NCBI GenBank assembly: GCA_026874595.1
Contig: CM049308.1
Coordinates: 53,891,624-53,955,623 of the forward strand
DNA length: 64,000 nucleotides
Reading direction: 5' to 3'
Origin: Sipunculus nudus
Lineage: Eukaryota > Annelida > Sipuncula > Golfingiida > Sipunculidae
Shown here: positions 39,501 through 51,500 of the stretch, piece by piece
How the letters are laid out: every line of letters starts with the position of its first letter
Numbering within the stretch: the stretch's first letter is position 1
The notes under the pieces: generated by a model
What the model was told of the DNA's origin: nothing
The model's database searches: none
Seen by the model: only the letters and a program-made list of their open reading frames with translations
Position numbers and translations under genes: made by a program

Positions 39501-42500
39501 AACACTGCACCAACACAGAGAATATAGTAAGTATTTAATTTACTCCGACACAGATTACAAACCGTCATGCACACATAATAATAGATAAACCCGGTTTGGG
39601 CGAATAAGATTTATTTCTCCAGCTAGCAATATACTGCACATAAAACAAGTACATTTCCATAATATCATATCACATAGCTAGCTGGATATCCCCATGTGGA
39701 TATCTGAGTAAAAAGTATATATGGTCCATTATAAAAATACTAACGCCTGCAAATCGAGAAATAAATCGAAACGATCTAAACAGATCCTAAAATCTAAAAA
39801 CTAACATTAGTGGGTTACCTAAAATTAGTGACTAAGACTACTACAATATACAGTGGGTTGGGTGGGTGGGTGACACTTCTGCTAGCAATAAAGTTCTTAA
39901 AGTTGAAGTGTCCTGCCCTGCTGCAGCTGGCAGAATAATTTAAAATCGCCGGTTGCTGACCATCACATGACCGCGATCTGACCAGTCCCCCGCCAGACCT
40001 GTCATGTGACCGCGACACCTGCCCTCGTCAATTAAAACCCAATTAATTACATTAATTGTACCATTAATTTACTCTGACACAGATTACAAACCGTCATGCA
40101 CACATAATAATAGATAAACCCGGTTTGGGCGAATAAGATTTATTTCTCCAGCTAGCAATATACTGCACATAAAACAAGTACATTTCCATAATATCATATC
40201 ACATAGCTAGCTGGATATCCCAAACCATAGCCCAAACCTGTAGGAAGTAGATATATCAAAGAAAGTTTTAACTCTAGAAATGGTTAACATGTCTACACAA
40301 GGCGTGTGCCACTTTTAATCTACCTGGCAAATCTGGTGCCAAATACCTTTGATACGCATGACTTTTCCAATCTCCCTGCAATTTGATTAAATCTGTTGAA
40401 ATGCCCGCACTTAGAGCAAGAGTGGCTCCCCCTCTCCTGAAACTATGCCCCGCATATCGGTGAGCTGGAATGCCTAGTTGTAGTAAGGAAGTCCTAAGGC
40501 GTCTCAAAAACATGCTATATGTCATGATTACAGTTTTATTCATGTGACAGAATTGAAAAGCTGGTGAATTCCCAGGTGATGGGGTTAACCTGAAAATCAA
40601 TCTGACCGCTTTAACCGGACACAGGTGGGAGAGGGACCTGTAAGCAGCGTTCCTGAAACTGGATGGTTTTTGAGTATTTGACATTGATCAAAAGAAAATT
40701 AGGATAAAAAGATACATCTTCCCTGGTGAGATGTTTAGTGCCGTCAAAGGATTGAGATGAATTTGGAAGCAAATTTGATTTCCTCAAAAAACTAAAAAAG
40801 GCTGTGAGGCAAACCGCCCAAAAGCATAAATCTTCTGAGCATACAAGGTTCAGAGTACTGAAAACACCTCTCAATATCGACAGTGTAATTGGTAATTTTG
40901 GGCTGCACAGATCTCCCACCTTTCTCCTGACACCCTTAAGTAGGGTTGAGATAATTACAGACTCATTAAGGGGTGAGTTTAAACCCACAATGCTATGTAT
41001 CAGGGATATTATCTGCAAGTACTGTTTTAAAGAGGTAAAACTTAATTTCTCTGCAAGATAAACAATATAGCGTTGAAGGTCAAGAGAGCTCAGGGGGGCC
41101 AGTGGAATCGAAAGCATGCTGCAGAACTTAATGTATGATTTCAGGTGGGTTTTGTAAGTGGCTAGAGTGGATTTAGCAAAGGCTCCTTTCATGAACTGGT
41201 TGATTTTAGCATCAAGATCACACCTTAATGACGTCTGTCTGTTGAAACTGGGACCTGCGGAAGAAAAATAAATATGTGGACTTTAAAGACATGTGCTGTG
41301 ATAAGTCAGACATGTAGATTTGTGGTATATACTGCGAAAGGGCAGTTTGCTTATCCGGGCAATGCAACCTAGATATATAATCTGCTACAAGGTTATGCTT
41401 CCCCAGCACATGGCATGCTTTGATATTAAAATTATATTGTACTGCCAACCAAAATAGGCCTCGCAGGGCCCTCATGAGGAAGGCATTCCTCAAAGTGCCT
41501 TTATTAATAGTTGCCACAGTGGTAACATTATCTGATAATATCATAATTTGCTTGTTTTGCCAATGTCTACACCACCTGTGTGCTGCTAGGATGACAGCCA
41601 TTGTCTCCTTCACATTAATATGCATCCACCTGCAAGTGGGCAAATCAGACCCCCAATTACAATAAAACCAGTCACCACAAAAATATGCGCCACCCCCCTC
41701 TGCACAAGCATCCGTGTATACACTGGTGACTGGTGTACTATTCTGGATCAAGGTCTTATTGTTAAACACCGACATGCATGTCTGCCACCAAGCAATATCT
41801 GCCATAGTTTCCCTAGATAGCTTTCGCCTATCTGCTCTATGCTTCATGCTATTTGCTGCATTTATTAACCGGCGAAGAAAAACTCGTCCACCCTTAATTA
41901 TCGCAGCTGCCCAGTTTAATTTGCCTATAAGACTCTGCAATTGCCTTTTAGACACCCTACGCTTGTTAATGAATAACTCAATCTCTTGTTTGAGCTCTAC
42001 TACTTTTACCTCAGGGATACTAAGTGCCATTGATACAGAATCAAGCTGCACCCCCAAGAAATTTAAACACTGTGTTGGGTCCGTCACTTTATTCCAATTT
42101 ATACTGAATCCTAACTCTCTTAAAGTAACAATGAGTGCCTTTAATGACTTGACACAATCCTGAAAGGAATCACTCACAATGAGGAAGTCATCTAGATATG
42201 CAATCATATTACCAAACCCTTTCCTTGCCATTATTCTAATGACAGCCTGAGAAAGCCTGTTAAATATGCTTGGCGCTAATTTGGATCCAAAGGGCAACTT
42301 TGTATCTCTGAAATAAATAGTTTTACCATACTTATCTTTCCATGATAACCCTGTAAATAACTGACTGGCCTCACTAATAGGGACCGACCTATAAGCAGAC
42401 TTCAAGTCCACTTTGGCCATATAACATCCCTGTTTCATTAGGGCAGATGCATCATCAACTGTTTTAAAAGAAAAACTGTCTATTCTAGAAATGTGATCAT

Positions 42501-45500
42501 TTAAAGCAGCTCCCCTAGGCAAGCTGCAGTCATGAATTAATCGTACCTCGCCATTTGATTTTGGGATTGCCCCCAAAGGGCTTGTAAATATTGGTTTGTC
42601 TTTACACATTATATAATTACCATTTTCTAACTCTATATAAATTTGCTTATCCACCCAATCAAAGTATTGTATGGCTGACTTATGATTCTTAGCAAAAGTT
42701 TCTGTAGGCACAGCATCTATATCAACAATATCAAAACCATTTTGAATACCAGACAAAATAAATGATCTATCAATGTCATTGTCCAAAAGTAAAGCCCAGG
42801 CTTCATAATTAAGACCCTTTGAACAAGAAGCCTGAGCCTGGAAAACCTATTCTTTATAATCGTGCTTCCACACTGGGTGTGGCTGGCCACAGTCAGGTTT
42901 GATACAAACATGTGAATATTTACAGTTCATGAATCGACAGCCACCACGAGAATTGAAAGCTTTACAAATTTCAGTTCCATCAACAGTGGTAGGCCCCTTC
43001 ACCCTAACATAGCCCTGTTGACGTGCTGGGTGTTTGTTAGCAATTTGGAAGCCAGACTGTTTTTGTCTAAGCACAAAGCCCTGAAGATGGCCTACATCTG
43101 TGCCCCATCTGAATTTATGAATAGCTTGCATCCTTCGATATTCTCTATCCCATAAGAGGACTGACACCCTCTCGTGGCTTCTCATAAATTTACTGACATG
43201 AGTCGTGTGTGCCAAATAATCTAGAATTCCTTGTTGGCCAACTAGCTGGCCTTTAGCGAGCAGAACCCTCATAATGGCCAAATTTGCTAATGTCCATTGA
43301 GGAAAAGATAAATCTTCCAACCGGGGATTTTTCGGCCCTGTCCTAAGGAGAATTTCGGGATTACCAGAAGTTTGGGCCTGCCCAATTACGGTTTCGTAAG
43401 TACCCCCAGCAACGTCAACAAAATCAATGATGTCTAGGTAAGGGGACATACCTGAATTCAATGCAGTCAAATGGATTTGAGGGTCCTCCCAGGTAACATT
43501 ACCCACAATGTTCGACTGGTTTTGGCCTTGGTTGGTTGGAGCATCGCTGATGAGACCAAGCTGACTCAGGGTTGCCATGAGTTTTTCTTGCACGCGCTTG
43601 TCCAGGTCACTGTCGTGATGCACATGGTCAGGTTGAGCGATATTCTGCGAACTGGGCCCTTGGGAGCGAGCCCTAGTCACGTTGTCCGTTGACACCTGGC
43701 AAGAGCTTTGTTCTTGTTGTTGAGTGTAGAAATGCAACATTTCTGACGTATACGGGTCCATTTCTGACACCTGTGCGTTGGCTAGGTTGCTTTGACCCGA
43801 CAGCTGTGTTTGTACGGCCGGCAAACGCATGGAATGTGGTGGGGCCGCTTGGGGTAAAGTCAACAGTGTCTCTTGGTTTGACCCAGAAGGGGCCGCTTGT
43901 ATCAAGGTCTGAGACGTGGCCGCCGGGTTTGACTCGGGCTCGGGCTTCAGCTTGGTGACTGCTTGCAGTACGAGCTTTTGTTGGCCCCTGGGCATTTTCG
44001 CAGGAAGGTCCTCCGCCTCCAAGAGGGCCAAAGCCTCCATGGAGGTAAAGCCTTGTTTCGCTAGGCACTCGATAGTGGCCGTGTCTAACATATGTGTCTG
44101 GCCCCACTCTTTAACACGGTCAGCCGCGGAGGTTGCTTGCGCCACATCATGGTCTTCACCACCCATACCGGCACTGTAATTGGCACAACGTTGACACTTC
44201 TGACACTTCTGCTAGCAATAAAGTTCTTAAAGTTGAAGTGTCCTGCCCTGCTGCAGCTGGCAGAATTATTTAAAATCGCCGGTTGCTGACCATCACATGA
44301 CCGCGATCTCGCAGTCACATGACCGATCCCGCGATCACCTGACCAGTCCCCCGCCAGACCGGTCATGTGACCGCGACACCTGCCCTCGTCAATTAAAACC
44401 CAATTAATTACATTAATTGTACCAATACAAGCAGTAATGTATCTGAACAATGCACCAACATAGAGAATATAGTAAGTACATACAAACAGTAATGGCCCTG
44501 AACAATGCACCAACATAGAGAATATAGTAAGTACATACAAACACCGATGACCCTGAACACTGCACCAACACTGTGAATAAAGTAAGGACATACAAACAGT
44601 GATGACCCTGAACAATGCACCAACATAGAGAATATAGTAAGTACACATACAAACAATGATGAACCTGAACACTGCAACAACACAGAGAATATAGTAAGTA
44701 CATACAAACAGTAATGACCCTGAACAATGCACCAACATAGAGAATATAGTAAGTACACATACAAACAATGATGACCCTGAACACTGCAACAACACAGAGA
44801 ATATAGTAAGTACATACAAACAGTGATGACCCTGAACAATGCACAGACACAGAGAATATAGTAAGTACATACAAACAGTGATGACCCTGAACTCTGCACC
44901 AACACAGAGAATATAGTAAGTACATACCAACAGTAATGACCCTGAAAACTGCACAAACACAAAGAATAAAGTAAGTACATACAAACAGTGATGACCCTGA
45001 ACTCTGCACCAACACAAAGAATATAGTAAGTACATACCAACAATAATGACCCTGAAAACTGCACCAACACAGAGAATATAGTAAGTACATACTAACAGTG
45101 ATGACCCTGAACACTGCACCAACACAGAGAATATAGTAAGTACATACAAACAGTGATGACCCTGAACACTGCACCAACACAAAGAATATAGTAAGTACAT
45201 ACCAACAATAATGACCCTGAAAACTGCACCAACACAGAGAATATAGTAAGTACATACTAACAGTGATGATCCTGAACACTGCACCAACACAGAGAATATA
45301 GTAAGTACATACTAACAGTGATGACCCTGAACACTGCACCAACACAGAGAATATAGTAAGTACATACTACCAGTTATGACCATGAACACTGCACCAACAC
45401 AGAGAATATAGTAAGTACACATACAAACAGTAATGACCCTGAACACTGCACCAACACAGAAAATATAGTAAGTATATACAAGCAGTGATGTATCTGAACA

Positions 45501-48500
45501 ATGCACCAACATAGAGAATATAGTAAGTACATACAAACAGTAATGACCCTGAACACTGCACCATTAAGAGAATAAAGTTAGTACACATACAAACACTGAT
45601 TACCTTGAACACTGCAAAAACACAGAGAATATAGTAAGTACACATACAAACAGTGATGACCCTGAACACTGCACCAACACAGAGAATATAGTAAGTACAT
45701 ACAAACAGTGATGACCCTGAACACTGCACCAACACAGAGAATATAGTAAGTACATACAAACAGTTATGATCCTGAACACTGCACCAACACAGAGAATATA
45801 GTAAGTACATACTAACAGTGATGACCCTGAACACTGCACCAACACAGAGAATATAGTAAGTACATACCAACAATAACGACCCTGAACACTGCACCAACAC
45901 AGAAAATAAAGTTAGTACACATACAAACACTGATGACCCTGAACACTTCACCAACACAGAAAATTCAGTAAGTTCATATACAAACAATGATGATCCTGAA
46001 CACTGCACCAACACAGAGAATATAGTAAGTACACATACAAACAGTAATGACCCTGAACACTGCACCAACACTGAGAATATTGTAAGTACACGTACAAATG
46101 GTCATGACCCTGAACAATGCACAGACACAGAGAATATAGTAAGTACATACAAACAGTGATGACCCTGAACTCTGCACCAACACAGAGAATATAGTAAGTA
46201 CATACCAACAATAATGACCCTGAAAACTGCACAAACACAAAGAATAAAGTAAGTACATACAAACAGTGATGACCCTGAACTCTGCACCAACACAAAGAAT
46301 ATAGTAAGTACATACCAACAATAATGACCCTGAAAACTGCACAAACACAGAGAATATAGTAAGTACTTACAGACAGTGATGACGCTGAACTCTGCACAAA
46401 CACAGAGAATATGGTTAGTACATACAAACAATGATGACCCTGAAAACTGCACAAACACAGAGAATATAGTAAGTACATACAAACAAAAATGATCACTACC
46501 ATTTGTAAATTTGGAAGAGCTTTTAAGCTTTTTAAAACCGTGTAATAGTACCTAAATTTACTAAATATTTTACTATTAGAAAGCCTATTACATCAGATGT
46601 CATTTATACAGGTCTAAAATGTGTCAGATCGACAGGATTCTATGGGATGAACTGGCTCTTAAGTAAGACAGAGTGGATTATATGTCAGCAATTTCACTAT
46701 TAAAATTTGTTCATGTAATGTTTTTACATTACAGATTAGAAATGGGTTGCCGCTGACAGGCAGGCTGTACAGTATAGAAGACCTGTTGTACAAATATGGC
46801 GTGGACCTTCATTTCCAAGCTCATGAACATTCCTATGAACGCATGTGGCCTGTGTATAACATGACTGTAAGTAAATTATATATCAATTGACAAAAGTTGA
46901 TCTGTGAATGATTATCTATGCCACTGACAAGAAGTAATGTAATCATTGCCTGCTTTCACAAGGAGTGATGTAATTACCGATGACCCTGCTATAAAGTCAT
47001 GCTAGTCAGCTGAGCATCAATGGGTCATCTGTTGAAAGTGGTAAATAATAATGACACCTCAGAAGTTACAAGCTGACTAATTATTCAAGAATAAGTCAAC
47101 CCCTGACTTTTAAAGAAATTTACATTTTAAACGGCACACCCAGTATCTTGCAACAAACTTTTTATCTGGTCAGTGCTTGATCATTTTTGTTTGCTCCATA
47201 TAAAAGAAAAACTGAAAGAAATAAATAATTACAAAACATAAAATGTGCCTAAATTACATAGAGTACTGGGGTTTTGTTGTTGCATTTAAAGAAAGAATAA
47301 CCACTTGAGCAAGTATCATAACTAACACTCTCATATGTGGCATGTTTCAGGTGTGCAACGGATCCGGTTCAGATCCGTACAAGGATCCACCTGCCCCAGT
47401 CCATGTGGTGACCGGATCAGCTGTAAGTCATTAGGGTCTATAAAACAATGTCAACATTGAACACCTATTCCACAATGGATAATATCATATGCACTTAATA
47501 CATTTTAGCTGAGAATTAAATTTTAGTAGCAAAACCAAGCCACCATACATGTTCAGTGTCTCTTTTTCACCTGTTTTAAATTTTGTTATTATTCTGTGTG
47601 TTGATGAATACATTCCTAAGTGTGTCTAATTTCCATAACAAGAACATGTTAACCGGCCTCTGTGGTCTGGGGGTAGGGTACAGGGCTCAAAGCCAGGAGG
47701 TCATGAGTTCAAATCTTAGCAGAGGCAGTGAGATCTTTCATGGTTGACCCCCACCAAGGGGATTGCTCTGCAGGCTGAATGGGAAAACTGTATCCCACAG
47801 TCATGTTTTGCTCACAAATGAGTGTGCCTTTCAGGGAATTTGCAGTGTAATACACCCAGGACCCAAAGGTGAGGTAAACGAATTGATGCCAGGATAATCT
47901 ACGCTCTTTACACAGCGCTTTAACTATAGCCCTACTTCATATATGGTAAGGCTGTTTGTTATGACCTCGTATCCTGAATTGCTAAATCAGAGGGGAGCAC
48001 TGTATTTTTGTCCAATCAAATGAGACCTTGTGCTGTGAGACCCCAGCCAATCATGCTCATTTCGTTCTGAGTGACAGCTCAGCCGATAACCGTATGAACA
48101 GGCCACAGGCTCTGAGAGAACTGCCGCAGACGTGGTTTACTTAGGGCCTTGGGCACATAGGACGCCCAGTTGGTGAGCTGTAATTCAAACGAAACGTAAC
48201 AACAAAGGCTGCGTGCACACCTCGCTGGCTGGTTTCAGTTCTTCAGACACAAGACACATGGCTATGCTGACACAGTCATACTGTCAGAATCATATCGGTC
48301 GATGATGCGAGAATGCAGAGGGAACAATTAAAATTCGAACGTAAACTTGTCTTCTAATAGCGCTTGAAGCACAGCTATGGGCGGAGCCAGGATGCCTGTA
48401 GCGTGTTTGTTTATTGGCATCTGGTTGTCTGCTTGTCACATCTTACGCATGTTTTGTTCAGCCGACAACAAACCGCCATCTGGTGTCTAAATATATCATA

Positions 48501-51500
48501 AACGGTCAAAGCTGGCAGCGTGAAAATCAGTTGCTTCTTTAGAAGGGTAAGATTTCCGCTGCCTCGAGAGCGTAAGGATAATCATGTATAACCCACATAG
48601 TCTGAAACAGAATGGAATTCAGCAGATGTACTTAATACTTAAGTTAAGCAGGCATTAAAATATGGAGGAGGTTACCTCCACCAAAACTATTTAAAAAAAA
48701 ATCAACATTTTGCAGAAGGTACAGTTTGTGCATGTGGAGAAACATTCAACAAAAGTAGTAGACTGTACGTGTCTGTTATCACAAAATAACTTTTAACTGT
48801 AGGTTGCAATGTTGATTTATGATAATAGTGCATGTATGTTTTGTGCCTCTGATTGCACATTGCAGGTTTATTTCTCCTGTGTGTTTTCTCGGGAGGACAG
48901 TGTATCTTGTGTAGAACTAAAATGCCTTGTCAAAAGATGAGCTTAATCTTGGTAGTCTTGGTCATTTGAAGCAGTGTTCTGGTAGCCTGTAAGTTGGCAG
49001 CTTTAATATCAGAGTTTGTATACAGTACTAGTAATTTAAAATTTACAATGCACAAAAATTTGTAAGAAATAATGGGCATGTCACAGTCAGTCGTTATTCT
49101 CTGCAAAATATTGGATCAAGTCATCATGAGCTTTTGATCAGATCAGGCAGATGTGAATTTATCTACAAATCTTCATTTAGAATATTATTTGGAATAAACA
49201 TTAATGACTGGAAGAGGTGGTCATGCAACTATCTATAATGTTACTGTTTTAATCACTTAGGTGAACTATAGCTTATTACCCGAGAGGTCTTGGTGATCTC
49301 ACCAGGGACAGGTTTTCCATGGGGCAAGTTTAACCAGGGCTGAGCTGGATACACTGGAGAAACTTCTTATAGATGGTGCCATGATAACCCCTTCACAAGA
49401 AATTTCAAATCTCTTGGGCTTTATGGGGAAATATGGAAAATAACCCCCCTTAGGACACATTTGGCATAGTTCCCCCAACCACAGTTCTAGACCAAAAAAC
49501 AGGTATTTCTGAGGTGTGGCCACAGAGGAGTTACATGACAATGGTTGAATGCCACCACTCTCAGTTATAATACAGATAACTAAGAATTATAACACATTTT
49601 CTGATTATAACAGGGTTGCCATGAGGGTGAGGATCCTTTTATGAAGCTGCCCAATCCGTGGAGCGCGTACCACAGTGATGACTACGGGTACACCCGCATG
49701 AATATCATCAACGACACACACCTGTACATGGAGCAGGTGTCAGATGACAAGGTGAGCTACATTCAGGTCTAAGTGCTCTCTCTAGAGTATGTTTAAACAT
49801 TGTTTCGTTTTTTGCCCCCCTCTATGACAGGACATATTATCAGAGGTAATAGTCAGAGGTAGCTAGGCTGCTTTGTGATGTTGCAGCAATAACTTACCAG
49901 GAATATGATGGATTTTGATCGAACTCAACAGAAATATTAATCAATATGATACCTCCGCTATGTTAAATTTCCAGCAAAATCCATTAAAAAAATGTTCTCG
50001 TATATCTGAGTGATTTTCCTTGACCAGTAAAGTTCCCCACTTGCAATACATTTTCAGTAAAATCCACACATGTTTAATGAGGTCAGAGGTCACAAGATCT
50101 GCAATAGGTGTACTATGCACCATTTACAGTGCTCTTATTAATATTTTCTGAGGTGATACTTTGGGACCATTTGACCTACTGTGGTTTGCTTTATATTTGT
50201 GAGGATGAAATTTTGAGATATCTTAATTTTGAACTTTTTGTGAGGGTTTCATTTTTGGGAATGCACCAGAACATGAAAGAACATACAGAACATAAAGTAT
50301 ATACAGCCATATTTGCATTTAGGCATTATAAAATTAGACAATACCTCATTAATTTTTTTACAGTCATTATGACCTGTGTCTCTAGCTGTGTATCTAGATG
50401 ACTACCGCATGTTTTACAGTAATTGATTGATGGCTGATTTCTGATAAAACCACGTTTTCTGAGGTATTATAAATAATCATTTTTTGCAGGTGCACCTTTT
50501 CCTCATCTTGTTCGTCTTAGTTGATGGGGTATCTTATACCCAGGGGTTTTATATTTGTGATAATTTCCTATTTGCCAAGATCGCGAATTTAAAACCCTAG
50601 CAATAAAAAAGAAAACCACTGTATACATATATTCTGAATGCTAAATGCCATCTTTGCAAATCTCAAGGACTCTTAGTAGACCTTAGTAGACCTTTTCCAA
50701 GAGCAAGCACATTGTGGGGTCTGCAGGGTTCGATTCATCTGACCCTTGCATATAAACAAACAGGTGAGACAATGATATCAAGTATTCAGGTGTTTAATAT
50801 TAAAATATACAAATACAACTATATTATAGCTAGATAGCTACAGATTTTTGTAATATGACCAAATATAAAGGAATTTACACCATTATTTTGTTGACGTAAG
50901 TTGCATGGATTGTCAGATGTAGATACATTCAAAACATATAGCATTTGTCAAGGACACTACAAGTTATGTCACTGCAACAGAGCCAAACACACAACTGCAT
51001 TTGCGGTGGACTACTGTATATGTGTATGCTACTAACCGCAACCATACATGTCAGATATCTCTGATAGGTGTCGCTAGTGAGATGGAGAAGGTCTATTTAA
51101 TGGTTTGTCATTACCTGTTACTGTAAAATCTGACAACAGGCATAAAAACTCTAAGAATTTGAACATATCCTCATTACCTGCATGTTAAGCAAATGCTCTG
51201 GGGAATGTTTAATGCCCTTACTATTAGGGCATGAAAGCAAACCTTCCAGCCTTAACTGTTAGGGCATGAATTTAAACATCCCTGCCTTAACAATGTTAGG
51301 GTATGAAGGCAGACCCTTCATGCACTAATATTTACATCTTTATAACCTCCATAAAATGGGAAAGAACACCAGCAATTTCTTTTGTCATTTGGGATTTGGG
51401 CATAAAGGCCTGTAATGTAAGCTTGATAAAAAGTATTCATTGCATATAGATGTTACAAACAAATTGCTTTAGCAATAATTTCCCTACCTACAAGATTAAC

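Larger units (their letters stand above)
39535..44424 (-). mobile_element. Ngaro-type tyrosine-recombinase retrotransposon
   Basis: A 4,890-bp element read on the minus strand: A1 repeat (44424-44201), gag, RT/RNase H, tyrosine recombinase, B1 (40221-40064), A2 (40063-39871), a linker, then B2 (39692-39535). These split direct repeats, together with RT/RNase H and a tyrosine recombinase instead of an integrase, define Ngaro-like elements of the DIRS order. The internal B1/A2 junction (TTGTACCA next to TTAATTTA on the plus strand) is the sequence that joining the two element ends would give, as the circular-intermediate model predicts. It sits inside the minisatellite without a target duplication. 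No methyltransferase domain is seen, which argues against DIRS1 proper. The recombinase frame is broken and gag ends in a stop in phase with pol, so this copy is probably not autonomous. Confidence 0.9.

Noticed and set aside
40804-44289. Plus-strand frames inside the retrotransposon (41420, 41714, 43689, 43916 and others)
   Set aside because: Shadows of the minus-strand gag, RT/RNase H and recombinase frames, which carry the conserved motifs.
44425-46488. CRISPR-like direct repeats
   Set aside because: Units are contiguous with no unique spacers, and the sequence is an exon/intron boundary in an animal gene.
44085-46502. Long minus-strand open frames (up to about 400 codons, repeating ...CTYYILCVGAVFRVI...)
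   Set aside because: They are the 55-bp minisatellite read backwards. The unit has no minus-strand stop in any frame, so all three frames stay open with a 55-residue period. No domain, start context or conservation supports a protein.
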